Shown: in pieces, positions 1-11,784 of the stretch
Layout of the letters: each line of letters opens with the position of its first letter
How positions within the stretch are numbered: position 1 is the first letter of the stretch
Assembly: GCA_028532985.1 (NCBI GenBank)
Contig: JANCIK010000004.1
Location: forward strand, 806,001 to 870,000
From: Stropharia rugosoannulata
Taxonomy: Eukaryota > Basidiomycota > Agaricomycetes > Agaricales > Strophariaceae
DNA: 64,000 bases
Direction: 5' to 3'
The notes under the pieces: model-generated
Database searches by the model: none
The model's input: only the letters and a program-made list of their open reading frames with translations
Told to the model about the DNA's origin: nothing
Program-made: the position numbers and the translations under genes

Positions 1-1932
1 TTTCTGCTCGCAACGGCAGGAATGCGCCTTTTACCTTCCAAGAAACAGGCTGAAATCCTACTGGAAACTTGCCGTTTTCTAGTCACACACTCTAATTTCA
101 AGATAGATGAACCTTCATCTATTGGGCCATGTGGTTCCAGTGTGAGGATTATCACGGGGGAGGAAGAGGGTCTTTTCGGTTGGATTGCCGTTAACTATCT
201 CATGGATGGTTTCACTGGCTCTAGCAAAGATAGAACAACGTATGGCTTTCTCGACATGGGCGGCGCGTCGACACAGATAGCATTTGAACCGAGTCCAGAG
301 CATCAGAAGGAAGCGAACAATTTAATTGACGTTCGATTGCGCCTTCTTGGTGGCGAGGAAATCCATCACAAGGTCTTTGTAACGACGTGGCTAGGCTACG
401 GCACCAACCAAGCACGAGAACGGTATGTCGGGAAGACCATCAGCGAGTACGAGGCGAGCCACGATCCCTTCGGGGAACAGCCGGAGCGCCACAGAATACC
501 TGACCCATGCCTTCCCAAAAACCTGGTATTGAAGGAAGATCCCATACATTCCAGCTCCGCGTCACCGCACTTGCAGGAAACCCACCAGATGATTGGTACT
601 GGCTCATTCGAACAATGCATGCAGAAGACTGCAACCTTACTCAATACGACTGCCCCTTGTCCTGACACGCCATGCTTAATGAACGGCGTACATGTCCCCC
701 CCATTGATTTTTCGGTTTCTCACTTTATCGGCGTCTCAGAATACTGGTACTCATCAGAGCATATTTTCGGATTGGGCGGCGCATACGATTTCGTACAGTA
801 CGAGCGCGCTGCATCAGAATTCTGTTCTCGGGATTGGATAGGCATAAAGAAAGAACACGAGGAATCTCGCGCGGGGCACCGGCTGGGTGGAGACGGGGAG
901 GTGTCTGAGGATGGAACCGTTGTTGCTACCGGACGGTGGGGTCCTGAGGTGGAAATACCTCGGCTTCAAATGCAGTGCTTCAAGGCCGCGTGGATAGCAA
1001 ATGTACTACACGAAGGTATTAAGATGCCCCGCATTGTGGATGCAGGCGGGAACGACACAACAGCGGGAGACAAAGTGGCCCTGGAGGCATCACGAAAAGG
1101 CCTCGGACGGCCGACTTTCCAATCTGTCGATAACGTCGGTGACATAGCTATCAGCTGGACACTTGGAAAAATGGTGTTGGAAGCCAGCAAAGAGGTCCCG
1201 CCGCTCGTAAAGACGACAAAACCACTGGTTGATCCCATCGATGACATCGAGGACATTGAACATTTCCCCATACAACCTATTCGATTCCCATCATTGTCAC
1301 TGGACGGCATAGAACATGCTATCACCCCTCACCTCCCGAGTTCATTGAGAAGAGATTCTCTTGGCTTTTCGCCGGTGCTATTTCTGTTCTACGTCTTTGT
1401 CGTGTTTATTTTGCTCTTTGTCGTATATCCCATGCGACGGCGATTGCGGGCCACATGCCTGCGAACAGTCAGGAGGGCCGCTAAGCGCGACGACGCCTTC
1501 GAGCTATTAGAAGAAGGCAAACCGTTGACTGGGGCACGGCCAGGATCACCGACAATATCTAGCAGTGGGCATTGGTTGCGCCGCATTTTCCCATTCGCGA
1601 GGTCGAAACCTAATTTACCACTGTCCCTTGTCACATCTAACAATCCTGGACTTCGACATATTATCCCTTCCACTGCCCGTGCTTCTCCCACGCGATCGTT
1701 CTCTAATCCTATTCCACTGGCCGCCTCTACTGCCACTTCTACTCAGTATGCTTCACGACCTCCATCGCCTGGGCCAGGGCTCCTTGAAGATGTTTTAACG
1801 GGCCAATCATCCCTCATGACTTCACGTTCACGAAATGCATCACAAATAAGCTTGTCCGCTTCAGCCTCGCGGCCAGGAGCAATCTCACGCACAAATAGCT
1901 GGAACCCATCCGGAATGCTTCAATCGGAGTGA
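1..1932 (+). CDS. YND1: Golgi apyrase (GDA1/CD39 family), 5'-truncated by window edge
   Basis: Nucleoside di/triphosphatase of the GDA1/CD39 family, probably the Golgi-membrane apyrase Ynd1 type that hydrolyses the nucleotides released by glycosyltransferases. The frame is open to base 1, and the first codons read FLLATAGMRLL, which is apyrase conserved region 3; the ATG at 22 is therefore internal and the N-terminal part (ACR1-2) lies upstream. ACR4 is clear (DMGGASTQIAFEPS, about 25 codons before base 330). A single hydrophobic segment (VLFLFYVFVVFILLFVV, encoded near 1374-1425) sits about 170 codons before the stop and is followed by a Ser/Pro-rich tail, as expected for a type of apyrase with a C-terminal anchor and cytosolic tail. 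No intron is needed within the visible part. Family assignment is firm; the Golgi location is inferred from the anchor and family. Confidence 0.9.
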   Translation, partial: FLLATAGMRLLPSKKQAEILLETCRFLVTHSNFKIDEPSSIGPCGSSVRIITGEEEGLFGWIAVNYLMDGFTGSSKDRTTYGFLDMGGASTQIAFEPSPEHQKEANNLIDVRLRLLGGEEIHHKVFVTTWLGYGTNQARERYVGKTISEYEASHDPFGEQPERHRIPDPCLPKNLVLKEDPIHSSSASPHLQETHQMIGTGSFEQCMQKTATLLNTTAPCPDTPCLMNGVHVPPIDFSVSHFIGVSEYWYSSEHIFGLGGAYDFVQYERAASEFCSRDWIGIKKEHEESRAGHRLGGDGEVSEDGTVVATGRWGPEVEIPRLQMQCFKAAWIANVLHEGIKMPRIVDAGGNDTTAGDKVALEASRKGLGRPTFQSVDNVGDIAISWTLGKMVLEASKEVPPLVKTTKPLVDPIDDIEDIEHFPIQPIRFPSLSLDGIEHAITPHLPSSLRRDSLGFSPVLFLFYVFVVFILLFVVYPMRRRLRATCLRTVRRAAKRDDAFELLEEGKPLTGARPGSPTISSSGHWLRRIFPFARSKPNLPLSLVTSNNPGLRHIIPSTARASPTRSFSNPIPLAASTATSTQYASRPPSPGPGLLEDVLTGQSSLMTSRSRNASQISLSASASRPGAISRTNSWNPSGMLQSE

Positions 1933-3287
1933 GGCATAACTGCACCCACCCCGAGCGAGAAACACCACCCTAATTTGACTCCTTAACGTTATTCACTCCA
2001 TATTCGTCATACTCTCATGATTTACTACAGGTCCGCATGGGGTAATGCAACTGTAATTTTTTTCTCACTCACTGGTAGCCCGCCGTATTACGATCATCGT
2101 GATCCACGATCCCGTTTATATCCCGCGGTCGCACTCTGGGAACATTTTACGGTGTATAACGGCCCAGTACCGTAATACCAACGACACCTCCAGATCTTTG
2201 CTTTTTTTGAACATACTTCCTATATTGGGTAGCGCAAGTCTCGCGCAGGGCAATTGCTTCCACTGTTTGGGTACGGTCGACGCCGACTCTCGTTCGGGGA
2301 TGGCATTGCTCTCGATAACGGGTAGTTTTCCGTTCCCAGTGGCATTCATTTTCCATATGGACCCTCCGCAGATGCTGCACATGGCCGAGGTAACGTCGCG
2401 GTCCCGACAGACTTGTTCCAAGCAACGGCGGCCTGTCAGAACCCAGCGCAACGGATGTCCCAGACCTTATGGTGCCTTCCGAACACAGCATCTTCGGCGC
2501 TGATAAAGACACACCTATCTCCTATTAACGGTGATTTGAGGTTTTTACTCGACGGCAGCGTGTGACCCGACTGGTCGAAGAAGCGTTGTGAAGCTCGTGT
2601 GGTGCGCTCTACTTATGAAAACTCTACACGGGCGGCCGCCGACTATCGGGATGGCACACGATTACATGGCGCATTGCATTATCCCAGGCTATGATAGTCT
2701 CATGCAGATTTTTAATTGGATGCTGTAATTACAACCAAGGACGTGGAACGGACAATAAATGATAGTAGAAGGATTTTTTACAGATAGTCACCGGTGCTAA
2801 TGTTCAATCAACCCCAAGTTTAGAGTCTTAATGATATAGTAACGAAGTATGTTTGAAAAATATTATTTCAGATATACATGAAATATTAACGAGGGGGGTG
2901 CCTTTGTTCATTGGATGATCGTATAACTCTGTATTGTCCTCACGGGCCCCCAGGAAAAGAAGAGCAACGAATCAGAACTGCTGAACGTCTTGAGTTTGGC
3001 TGCTATACTAACTTCCTATGATCTCCTGGCTCTTGCTATTACTTGGTATTCATTGTTTGATGCGGTAATCGTCGGAGTAGTAAGTCCTGGAAATTTCAGC
3101 GTTCTTATATGGTAGCTAGTATGAGCATAGAGTTACACAATGACCTCGCATTTTTGGATCTATGTAGCACCCAGGAGACTGTAGGCGTGTTCGTTAAGCG
3201 CCCAAATTTAGCCAACAGTGAACATGGTAACTCCGCGAAGAATTACTGGGTACACGTGATTGTTTCTTGCCTCATGCCGTCACGACG
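1933..3287. other. Intergenic region with no convincing gene
   Basis: About 1.35 kb between the apyrase stop and MDM12. Positions 2100-2512 are open in three overlapping frames on both strands (one minus frame holds a CxxC-containing peptide), but none shows a recognisable domain, a start in good context or splice partners. The rest (2520-3280) is AT-rich and full of stops. It probably holds the apyrase 3' UTR and the MDM12 promoter. Confidence 0.5.
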
Positions 3288-4487
3288 ATGTCCATAGACT
3301 TGGAATGGATCAAGCTGGACGCATCTTTGGCATCGTACCTCGTCGACGTACTCACTAAACAGCTAGGAAATGCAGAGAGGCCGTCATTTATCGGACCCAT
3401 CGAGGTCACATCACTAGAATTCGGCTCTATCGCCCCAGACGTGGAACTGGTAGACCTGCGCGACATATACCGCGATTTTTTGGAAAACGACGAGGATGAA
3501 TCAGAGCAGGACCCCATTAAAGTCACAGAAGGACCTGAGGATGTTGATGGCTTCGAGTGGGTATCCCGGCGCGCGGTTAGTCGCGAGGAGACGCTGGCAT
3601 ACCAGCATTTACCACCGCATGTGCGATACGGGCGCGGAGGACCGACGGACCTGTACGCATCGATGCCCAACCTCGGCTCCCCAGTGTCGGCGGTCTCGCC
3701 TGATATTTGGAAGTCGACCCCCAATTTCGAGGAGTACAGGCCGCCGCGGCAGCCCTTGTGGCAGAACCCGCCCATGTACCGAAGTCCTAGCCCCGCAACG
3801 CCCTTCTCGGCGGGCCCGTTCCGGCGGATGTCGAAAGAGGAGTACGACGACGATACTACTTCAGAAATACAAGATATGATGGCGCGCGGGATATCGGTGA
3901 ACGACGATTCGACCTCGAGTTCAGAAAAAGCGGAGTCTCCGCCCAAACTTGCCGCCGACCCACCGCCGCCCCAAAATCCGCACCCGAATTTACAAGTGCA
4001 CCTGCACATCAACTGGCACTCCGACCTGCGCATCACACTAACCACCTCGTTGCTCATAAACTACCCATCACCGATGTTTATGTCTCTTCCCATTAAACTC
4101 TCCATTACAGGCCTGGTTTTTAACGGCGAAATAGCGGTCGCCTATGAGGGCGAGCGGAAACGCATCCATCTTTGTATTTTGGATGACCTTGATCCTTATG
4201 GTCCTGCAAGCGACCGACCCAAGCGCGAACCTACAATAATGACCCCAACAGACCTAGACGACGAGGCTCCGTCGCCCAGTATTCACTCGCGCCTGTCAAA
4301 ACCTCTCCCTATCGGACAACGACTTTTACCCTCGATATATATCGAGAGCGAGATTGGTCAGGCGGACAAGCACGTCCTCAAGAATGTCACTCGGGTAGAA
4401 CGTTTTATCCAGGACGTCATTCGTAAAACTGTGGAAGAGGAACTTGTATTTCCCAATTTCCACACACTGGTCATGGGTGATCCATGA
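3288..4487 (+). CDS. MDM12: Mdm12, ERMES complex subunit (SMP domain)
   Basis: Mitochondrial distribution and morphology protein 12, the soluble SMP-domain subunit that bridges Mmm1 in the ER and Mdm34/Mdm10 at the mitochondrial outer membrane and carries phospholipid in the ERMES tether. One uninterrupted exon of 399 codons. I place the start at the ATG of 3288 (MSIDLEWIKLD), which is the conserved family N terminus; the frame extends seven codons further upstream but without an ATG. Family blocks visible: the N-terminal FIGPIEVTSLEFG strand pair, VDLRDIYRDFLE, the central HLHINWHSDLRITL, PIKLSITGLVFNGEIAVAY, and the C-terminal FIQDVIRKTVEEELVFPNF. Between the N- and C-terminal halves is a ~120-residue acidic and Pro/Ser-rich insert, which makes the protein longer than the ~270-residue yeast form but is typical of basidiomycetes. 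Converges on ELP3 with 214 bp between stops. Confidence 0.95.
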   Translation: MSIDLEWIKLDASLASYLVDVLTKQLGNAERPSFIGPIEVTSLEFGSIAPDVELVDLRDIYRDFLENDEDESEQDPIKVTEGPEDVDGFEWVSRRAVSREETLAYQHLPPHVRYGRGGPTDLYASMPNLGSPVSAVSPDIWKSTPNFEEYRPPRQPLWQNPPMYRSPSPATPFSAGPFRRMSKEEYDDDTTSEIQDMMARGISVNDDSTSSSEKAESPPKLAADPPPPQNPHPNLQVHLHINWHSDLRITLTTSLLINYPSPMFMSLPIKLSITGLVFNGEIAVAYEGERKRIHLCILDDLDPYGPASDRPKREPTIMTPTDLDDEAPSPSIHSRLSKPLPIGQRLLPSIYIESEIGQADKHVLKNVTRVERFIQDVIRKTVEEELVFPNFHTLVMGDP

Positions 4488-4701
4488 CATGTACGCTCCG
4501 TGTATATGTATCTGTGATTCGGCAATCTGCAGTACTATAATTCTCTTGAAAAAAGGCAACGAGGTTCAAGGCTTCGAAAATGGACAGGTAACTCGTTTTG
4601 AATTCATATGAATATACACTGGATAAGCAAGATAAATCTACAGGATACATGAGAAGACAGTCGAACCCGATTGCCATGCAATTAAGATAGTTTTATGTAA
4701 A

Positions 4702-7267
<2,566 letters not shown>

Positions 7268-7513
7268 TGCTTAATATCCTCCGACCTAATCTTGTTGGAT
7301 AGGGTTTTGCGTGTGGAGTTCCCGAAACGCTTGAACTTGGATTGCTGCTCAGTCCTACAGCTGTGTAGTGAACGTCGAGTCCTCTAATGGGTGAGGGTTT
7401 AATGCCCTCCTGTTTTTCTTTTGAAAACTGACTTTTGAAGGAGAGACTAAGAGGGATCAGCCAGAGGAACAAATGTACTATCAAGTTTTAGGTCACTTTC
7501 GACAAGACACTGA

Positions 7514-7521
7514 TCTCAGAG
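7514..7521 (+). repeat. Left target-site duplication of the hAT element (TCTCAGAG)
   Basis: The 8-bp sequence TCTCAGAG directly abuts the left inverted terminus and is repeated without change after the right terminus, as expected for hAT insertion. Confidence 0.9.
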
Positions 7522-7560
7522 TAGTGTTGCCGTCGAGGCGAGTGAAGCGAGGCGGAGTGG

Positions 7561-7602
7561 ACACTTCGAATCAACTCGAAATTTCGAGCTGAGTCGAAGT
7601 GT
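7561..7602. repeat. Subterminal 42-bp imperfect palindrome in the hAT element
   Basis: Outer arms ACACTTCGA / TCGAAGTGT and a perfect inner 14-bp palindrome CTCGAAATTTCGAG share one centre (between 7581 and 7582). A second perfect palindrome, CGAGGTACCTCG, lies at 8573-8584 near the other end. Likely transposase-binding or hairpin structures; function is inferred. Confidence 0.7.
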
Positions 7603-7774
7603 TCCCTCGAACCACCTCGCGAGGTCGGCGATTCCCGGATATTTTAGCGGTCCAATGAGATGGCAGCGATGAAGCGTAGATTACTACATAGACGTGAATG
7701 TGAATTATGTGATATGAACTAATTATATTGTACAGTACATTATGAGTGAAGTACGGGAATTGGTCTACATAAAC

Positions 7775-8113
7775 TTAGTGAGATTCATTGGCATTCTCAG
7801 TTAACTGATTTAGCTCTTCATACTTACCAGCTGCCATGAGTTCGTCAATGGCAGTTACCGTGATAGGGCCAGCAATTGCATAATCAACTCCTTTCGCCAC
7901 TAGTAGATCTTCAATAAAGGAGAGCCGCTCAGATTTGTATGAGTACCCGAGTACTTGAAGAGCCTCTAGAAGTCTTCGTGAGATCTGATTTAGACGAAGA
8001 GCGCATTTCTCTTTACTTGAAAAAAATACTCGTTCACATGGAACAGCAGATGCCTGAGCGGGCAGTATGTCCATTGCCACTTGATATAGCATTGGGAATT
8101 GATGTTCATGCAT
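7775..8113 (-). pseudogene. hAT transposase C-terminal dimerisation fragment
   Basis: 112 codons matching the hATC dimerisation region of hAT transposases: FPMLYQVAMDILPAQASAVPCERVFFSSKEK, i.e. the usual ...P.L..vA...L.iqaSsv.sERvFS.. signature, followed by the basic/helical LRLNQISRRLLEALQVLGY segment. The expected upstream W-rich part of the same domain is broken by an in-frame TAA just before the ATG, and the RNase-H-like catalytic core and BED finger are absent from the element. It is a remnant, not a functional transposase. Confidence 0.85.
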
Positions 8114-8690
8114 CTCAATTAATTAGTGGGTAAATGTCTGAGCCAAACAAAAGTTACCGACCAGAATTCAACAATATCCACCATACTTGAAGAGATGGGT
8201 CTTCATGGCCGAAGTTGTCCATAAAGTGAAAGAATGAGCCAAGACACTCCATATAAAGAGTAACCTATGTTTAGGTGTGTATAAGAGTGAAATGAGTGCA
8301 GTTGCATTGCCTGTGGTTTGCGTTTTATATGTTGTTTGAACAATGAATTGCAAGTTCCCCCCAAAAAATATTATACAATGTGTTTCAGCTCCACCAAGTC
8401 ACAATTACTATTCAGGGTTAATTGTTACATTGTATGCGATGTAATACTATACAATGAGCGGACGGAGGGACAAAGGAGGATGCGTACAGTGCTCAGACGC
8501 ATGGTTGACACTCAGAGGCGCGTTGTAGATGCGTGCGCGTGCGCATCACGTGTTGATCAATGATACCAATATCGAGGTACCTCGAGCCGACTTCGAGCCA
8601 ACTCGTTGCCAACGAAGTGGTACGAACTGCGCTGATTTCGAACTGAAGCGAAGTCCGCCTCGAAGTCACTCCGCCTCGGCGGCAACACTA

Positions 8691-8698
8691 TCTCAGAG
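8691..8698 (+). repeat. Right target-site duplication of the hAT element (TCTCAGAG)
   Basis: Exact copy of the 8 bp left of the element. The lack of divergence suggests a fairly recent insertion. Confidence 0.9.
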
Positions 8699-9230
8699 CG
8701 TGACTCCGGCAAATAAATAAAAATCGCCGGCTCTCAATTGGCTCCTGCAGGCACCTGCTTAACGCTCAAGCGCTTGTGGCGCTCGCGCGCTCAAACTTGC
8801 CTCAAACGCCTTCAAATGCAGTCCGAGTGGTAAACATTTGCTTCTAACTCCATATGGTTTTCCTCTAAAAGTGGTTTTTCAGCTTGAGATCTCATTGCAA
8901 ATTCACGACTCGTAAAGACTGGACCCGACTGGATTTCTGTGAGCGACCGTCGAGAAGACCAAACCACCATACTTTTTGCAGTGAGTGACATTGCTTGGAC
9001 ATTCATTTCCTAATGGCAGAAATGCATATCACGACATGTTGCAACCTTGGACAATAACTGCCTCCTTGAACCGAATGCTTGCTTGAGATAGTGTACTCGG
9101 GTACTCGACAGGCTCGAACGAAATCATTATAAGTTATAACTTCGCGTTTGAAACAAGATTTCATGAATCGGAGCGAATTTCAGAAAAGAAGTTCCGACTT
9201 GAAGGAAATTGTTTGCGGTATAACTACACC
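8699..9230. other. Intergenic region, nothing recognised
   Basis: 532 bp between the transposon and the HYPK-like gene. Short open stretches only, no domain, no splice partners. Probably the 3' flank of the HYPK-like gene. Confidence 0.5.
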
Positions 9231-9703
9231 TCATGATTTATTGTGTGGTGCGGCAACTAGCGCTCGTAGTGCTTTGGAAATATCCGCCTCATTTTCTGTC
9301 AGGGCTTTCTCTGCTTGTAACCGAGGAATCTCAAACTCGTGCATCTAAAGTGATTTGTTGTTAAAATGCTATGATAAGAGTATGAAAATTCTTCTAGACT
9401 CACAATCAAGTCAACGTCGTCGCGCTTGAGAGAAGTGGTCTCTTTCGCTGGCGCCGCAGGGGCTTTTGAAGCTGTTCTCTCCAAGAACCCTCCTGCCCGA
9501 AATGCTTCTTCCATTTTGTGTTTTGAATAAGCAAATCCGTCAGCATACTACATCCCAGATTTGTGAAGCAGGCGAGTGGGCATGGCGGGCATGGTGACAA
9601 ATCAGTCAGAGACGTTGGGATAGCAAAGTGAATTATGCGCCCATCCATGGACACGTACGTTCATGATGACTTCTGGCTGAGGGCGCCCATTTGACGTGGA
9701 CAT
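9231..9703 (-). CDS. HYPK-like NatA-associated protein (UBA-like domain)
   Basis: Small 100-residue protein resembling huntingtin-interacting protein K, a ribosome-associated partner and regulator of the N-terminal acetyltransferase NatA. Three exons: 9703-9659, 9547-9404, 9344-9231, all phase 0, introns 111 and 59 nt. The middle part is a helical, Ala/Lys-rich segment (YSKHKMEEAFRAGGFLERTA); the C terminus is the NAC-alpha/UBA-like fold: KRDDVDLIMHEFEIPRLQAE followed by KALTENEADISKALRALV, matching the HYPK pattern (E/D-D-x-E/D-LI-x-E-x-x-I ... A-E-x-x-L-x-x-x-x-x-x-x-x-AL-x-x-L). The exon junction LI|MHEF falls inside the UBA-like helix 1. No other domain fits as well. The start ATG (MSTSNGRPQPEV) is the first in frame. 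Confidence 0.8.
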
Positions 9704-9852
9704 TGCTTTGACGATTTTACTATTCAAAAAGGTATGGCGCAGATGCAGTGTCTGTACGTATGATTCGATGTAGACGGAATATAAAGTTTGAAGGCAACAT
9801 GAGTGAAGCGTGCCGCGTTTCTTGAGATCGTAAGGCAAGTTGGGGTTAGGGT

Positions 9853-10440
9853 TCAAATTGGGCCTACTCTATACACCGTGGACGCCGTGATGTCTAGCAT
9901 TGCAATTTGCTGCGTATCTTTAAGTAGTCGCCTGGGCGCCCGAGGGCCGATCATGATGGTATCCCCCTTTCTCTTTCAAAGTGGTGTCTTCAACTTGTGT
10001 TCTCCTTTACCACCAAACTTAGGCTCTAACAACGTTTCCACTTGTTTAATCTGTGATGTACGTAGCCCACTTTCTGACAAACTTGATCATTAAGAGTTCG
10101 CTTAAGGATTAAGTAATATCACAGAATACCACTTGGGTGACTTGTGTTAGTCTGCCGAAGTCCACGCAAGCAGCAAGGCCGCTTGCATAATTGAGACTCT
10201 GACTCGAGAATTCAACAACAAGCGCACAATGTCGCGTGGCCGCAGCATCCGTAGCGCCAACGAACGCTTTAATTCATTTGTGCTGCGGTCATTAAATGCG
10301 GCGTTCGCGATTTGCTTTAAAGCCAGCAGCTGCTTAGGGCCTACATATCCTACAACAAGAAGACTCTACCCTCCCCAATCAGCTCTTTCGATCAAGTGAA
10401 ACTCTTACCTTGCTTATTCAAATACCTTTCGAGCCTGAAA
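9853..10440 (-). pseudogene. Coding-like minus-strand stretch of unknown identity with an in-frame TGA
   Basis: Not recognised. Two minus-strand blocks look like real exons. The 5' block (10349-10147) reads GYVGPKQLLALKQIANA..., NDRSTNELKRSLALRMLRPR, DIVRLLL and is preceded by a good intron (donor GTAAGA at 10408, acceptor TTGTAG at 10350) and by an upstream piece KRHFRLERYLNKQ that runs antisense into exon 1 of the next gene. The 3' block (10050-9853), reachable through a possible intron starting at TCT-CGA|GTCAGA, reads IKQVETLLEPKFGGKGEHKL, then TGA at 9978-9976, then in the same frame KRKGDTIMIGPRAPRRLLKD and on to a second TGA at 9855-9853. No ATG was found for the 5' end. It may be a decayed gene, an antisense transcript or a gene with splicing I did not resolve. 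Confidence 0.35.
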
Positions 10441-11390
10441 TGCCTCTTAACGTACTTGCCATTGGGGGTTCCCGCAACATAGGTTACTTTTCTTCACTCA
10501 GACTACTGGGTATGAATGTCTATCATACTCTAAAATGATGCCAAAACTGACTTTATGATTCACCCTTGTTATACAGACGCTGGAGCATCTGTCACTTTTC
10601 TATTACGCTCGCCTACCATCTTCGACGGGGACGAAGCAGTCCAGAAATATATCAAATCCGGGAAAGCACGTCTCGTCAAAGGAGATGCCCTTGTTAAACA
10701 GGATGTGCAACATGCCTGGGATGAGGCCGGCAAAGACCATCCAGTTGACGTCCTCCTCTTCACTGTCGGTAAGTAGCGGTTTGCTAGAATTTCATCAATA
10801 CCAGATATTCATTGCGATGCGTAAATGCAGGCGGTGTGCCCAAAATTACTCTCACCAAGGGCGCTCTAATCTCCCCTCACAACCTCGTCACTGAATGTCT
10901 CTTCAATGTACTCACCACACTGCCCTCGCCAGCCATACGCATCATCGCGCTCACTTCTACAGGCCTCTCTCCAAGCTCACACGCGCACTTGCCGTTCCTC
11001 ATGAAACCATTCTATGGCCACTTCCTTGCTCAACCACACCGCGACAAGCTGGGCGTTGAACGTTTGATCAGCTACTGTACGGGGTGGGAATGGAATTCAG
11101 AAAGGGACGGCGAGCCCGGCGAAGACGTTATGGGCACAAACTGGACTTCCCGCGAGGGCCTACCAGCTCCAGGGTCCTTGCGTAGCGTACTCGTTGTGAG
11201 GCCGGCACTGCTAACTGATAGTGAATGTCAGGCGGACAAACCAGGAAAGAAGGGTGCACCATACCGCGTTGCCGACCACGATTTCTCCAGTTGGATAGTC
11301 TCCAGAAAGGACGTCGCACATTTTGTTACGGAAGCAATCTTGACTCGGTGGAATGAGTTCGAGAATAAGTGTATCCGTATTGGCTACTAA
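10440..11390 (+). CDS. NAD(P)-binding Rossmann-fold protein (NmrA/atypical SDR-like)
   Basis: 273-residue protein from three exons (10440-10509, 10577-10768, 10831-11390), phases 1 and 1. It opens directly with a Rossmann fold: beta strand LNVLAIGG, the nucleotide loop GGSRNIG, helix, second strand ASVTFLLRSP, and later VDVLLFTVGG and IRIIALTSTG strands. There is no YxxxK active-site pair in the usual SDR position, so it is closer to the NmrA/atypical SDR group, which bind NAD(P) and often act as sensors or reductases of unknown substrate. The remaining sequence (TGWEWNSE, FSSWIVSRKDVAHFVTEAIL) resembles the C-terminal part of that group, where the last helix follows the R-K-D-V-A motif. Substrate cannot be said. 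Confidence 0.8.
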
Positions 11391-11784
11391 ACTGTATTAT
11401 TACTCATTTACAATTTTATGTATAATTATCCTGAATATCTACGAAGTCTTTCGCAGCTCTGGAACAGCATGTACATACAGTCAACGTCAATTTGCTCCTC
11501 CAAACTGCGTCTCCGGGTCTATTACTATGTATGGAATTTGCCGAGGTGACAGCCCAACTCTTCTTGTTTACTTCCATCAGCTCCGTTCGATCCAAAAAAA
11601 AGCAGATAATCTCAAATGCATGCTGCAATCTCTCAAAAGGTTGGCATTTTCTATGCCGTCACGGTGTTCCTGCTGCTTATGTCTTGGTATCATTCCAGAA
11701 CCAAAAGGCACGAGCCATTTGTCTCCAACTTGAAATAGACAAACTTCAAGCGCTGCTTGGGCAAGCATTTAGAAACGCGTCAAT
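11391..11784. other. Region upstream of SWI5 with an open coiled-coil frame
   Basis: Between the NAD(P)-binding gene and the Swi5 core. A pyrimidine-rich acceptor-like stretch ends in CAG at 11698 and is followed by a frame reading NQKARAICLQLEIDKLQALL (to 11788), a heptad-like helix such as usually precedes the Swi5 core. It is in a different frame from the Swi5 exon and I see no intron of normal size that joins them. Confidence 0.4.

Larger units (their letters stand above)
7522..8690 (-). mobile_element. Decayed non-autonomous hAT transposon
   Basis: A 1,169-bp DNA transposon. The ends are inverted copies starting TAGTGTTGCC (left, 7522-7531) and ending GGCAACACTA (right, 8681-8690); similarity continues inward for about 25 bp with mismatches (GTCGAGGCG vs GCCGAGGCGG). 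It is flanked by a perfect 8-bp direct repeat, the target length of hAT elements. Inside, the minus strand keeps only the C-terminal hAT dimerisation region (7775-8113). Both subterminal zones are crowded with TCGAAG/TCGAG-type palindromes, as is common for hAT transposase-binding regions. The element lacks the catalytic core, so it could only move with a transposase supplied in trans. Confidence 0.9.

Noticed and set aside
2099..2512. Three overlapping open frames on both strands, one with CxxC
   Set aside because: No recognisable family, no splice context, composition like non-coding sequence; kept only as a note in the intergenic entry.
3272..4057. 261-codon open frame on the minus strand
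   Set aside because: Antisense shadow of MDM12, whose family motifs are unmistakable.
9842..9853. Telomere-like GGGGTTAGGGTT
   Set aside because: A single short occurrence in a gene-dense region; not an array, so no evidence of an internal telomere.
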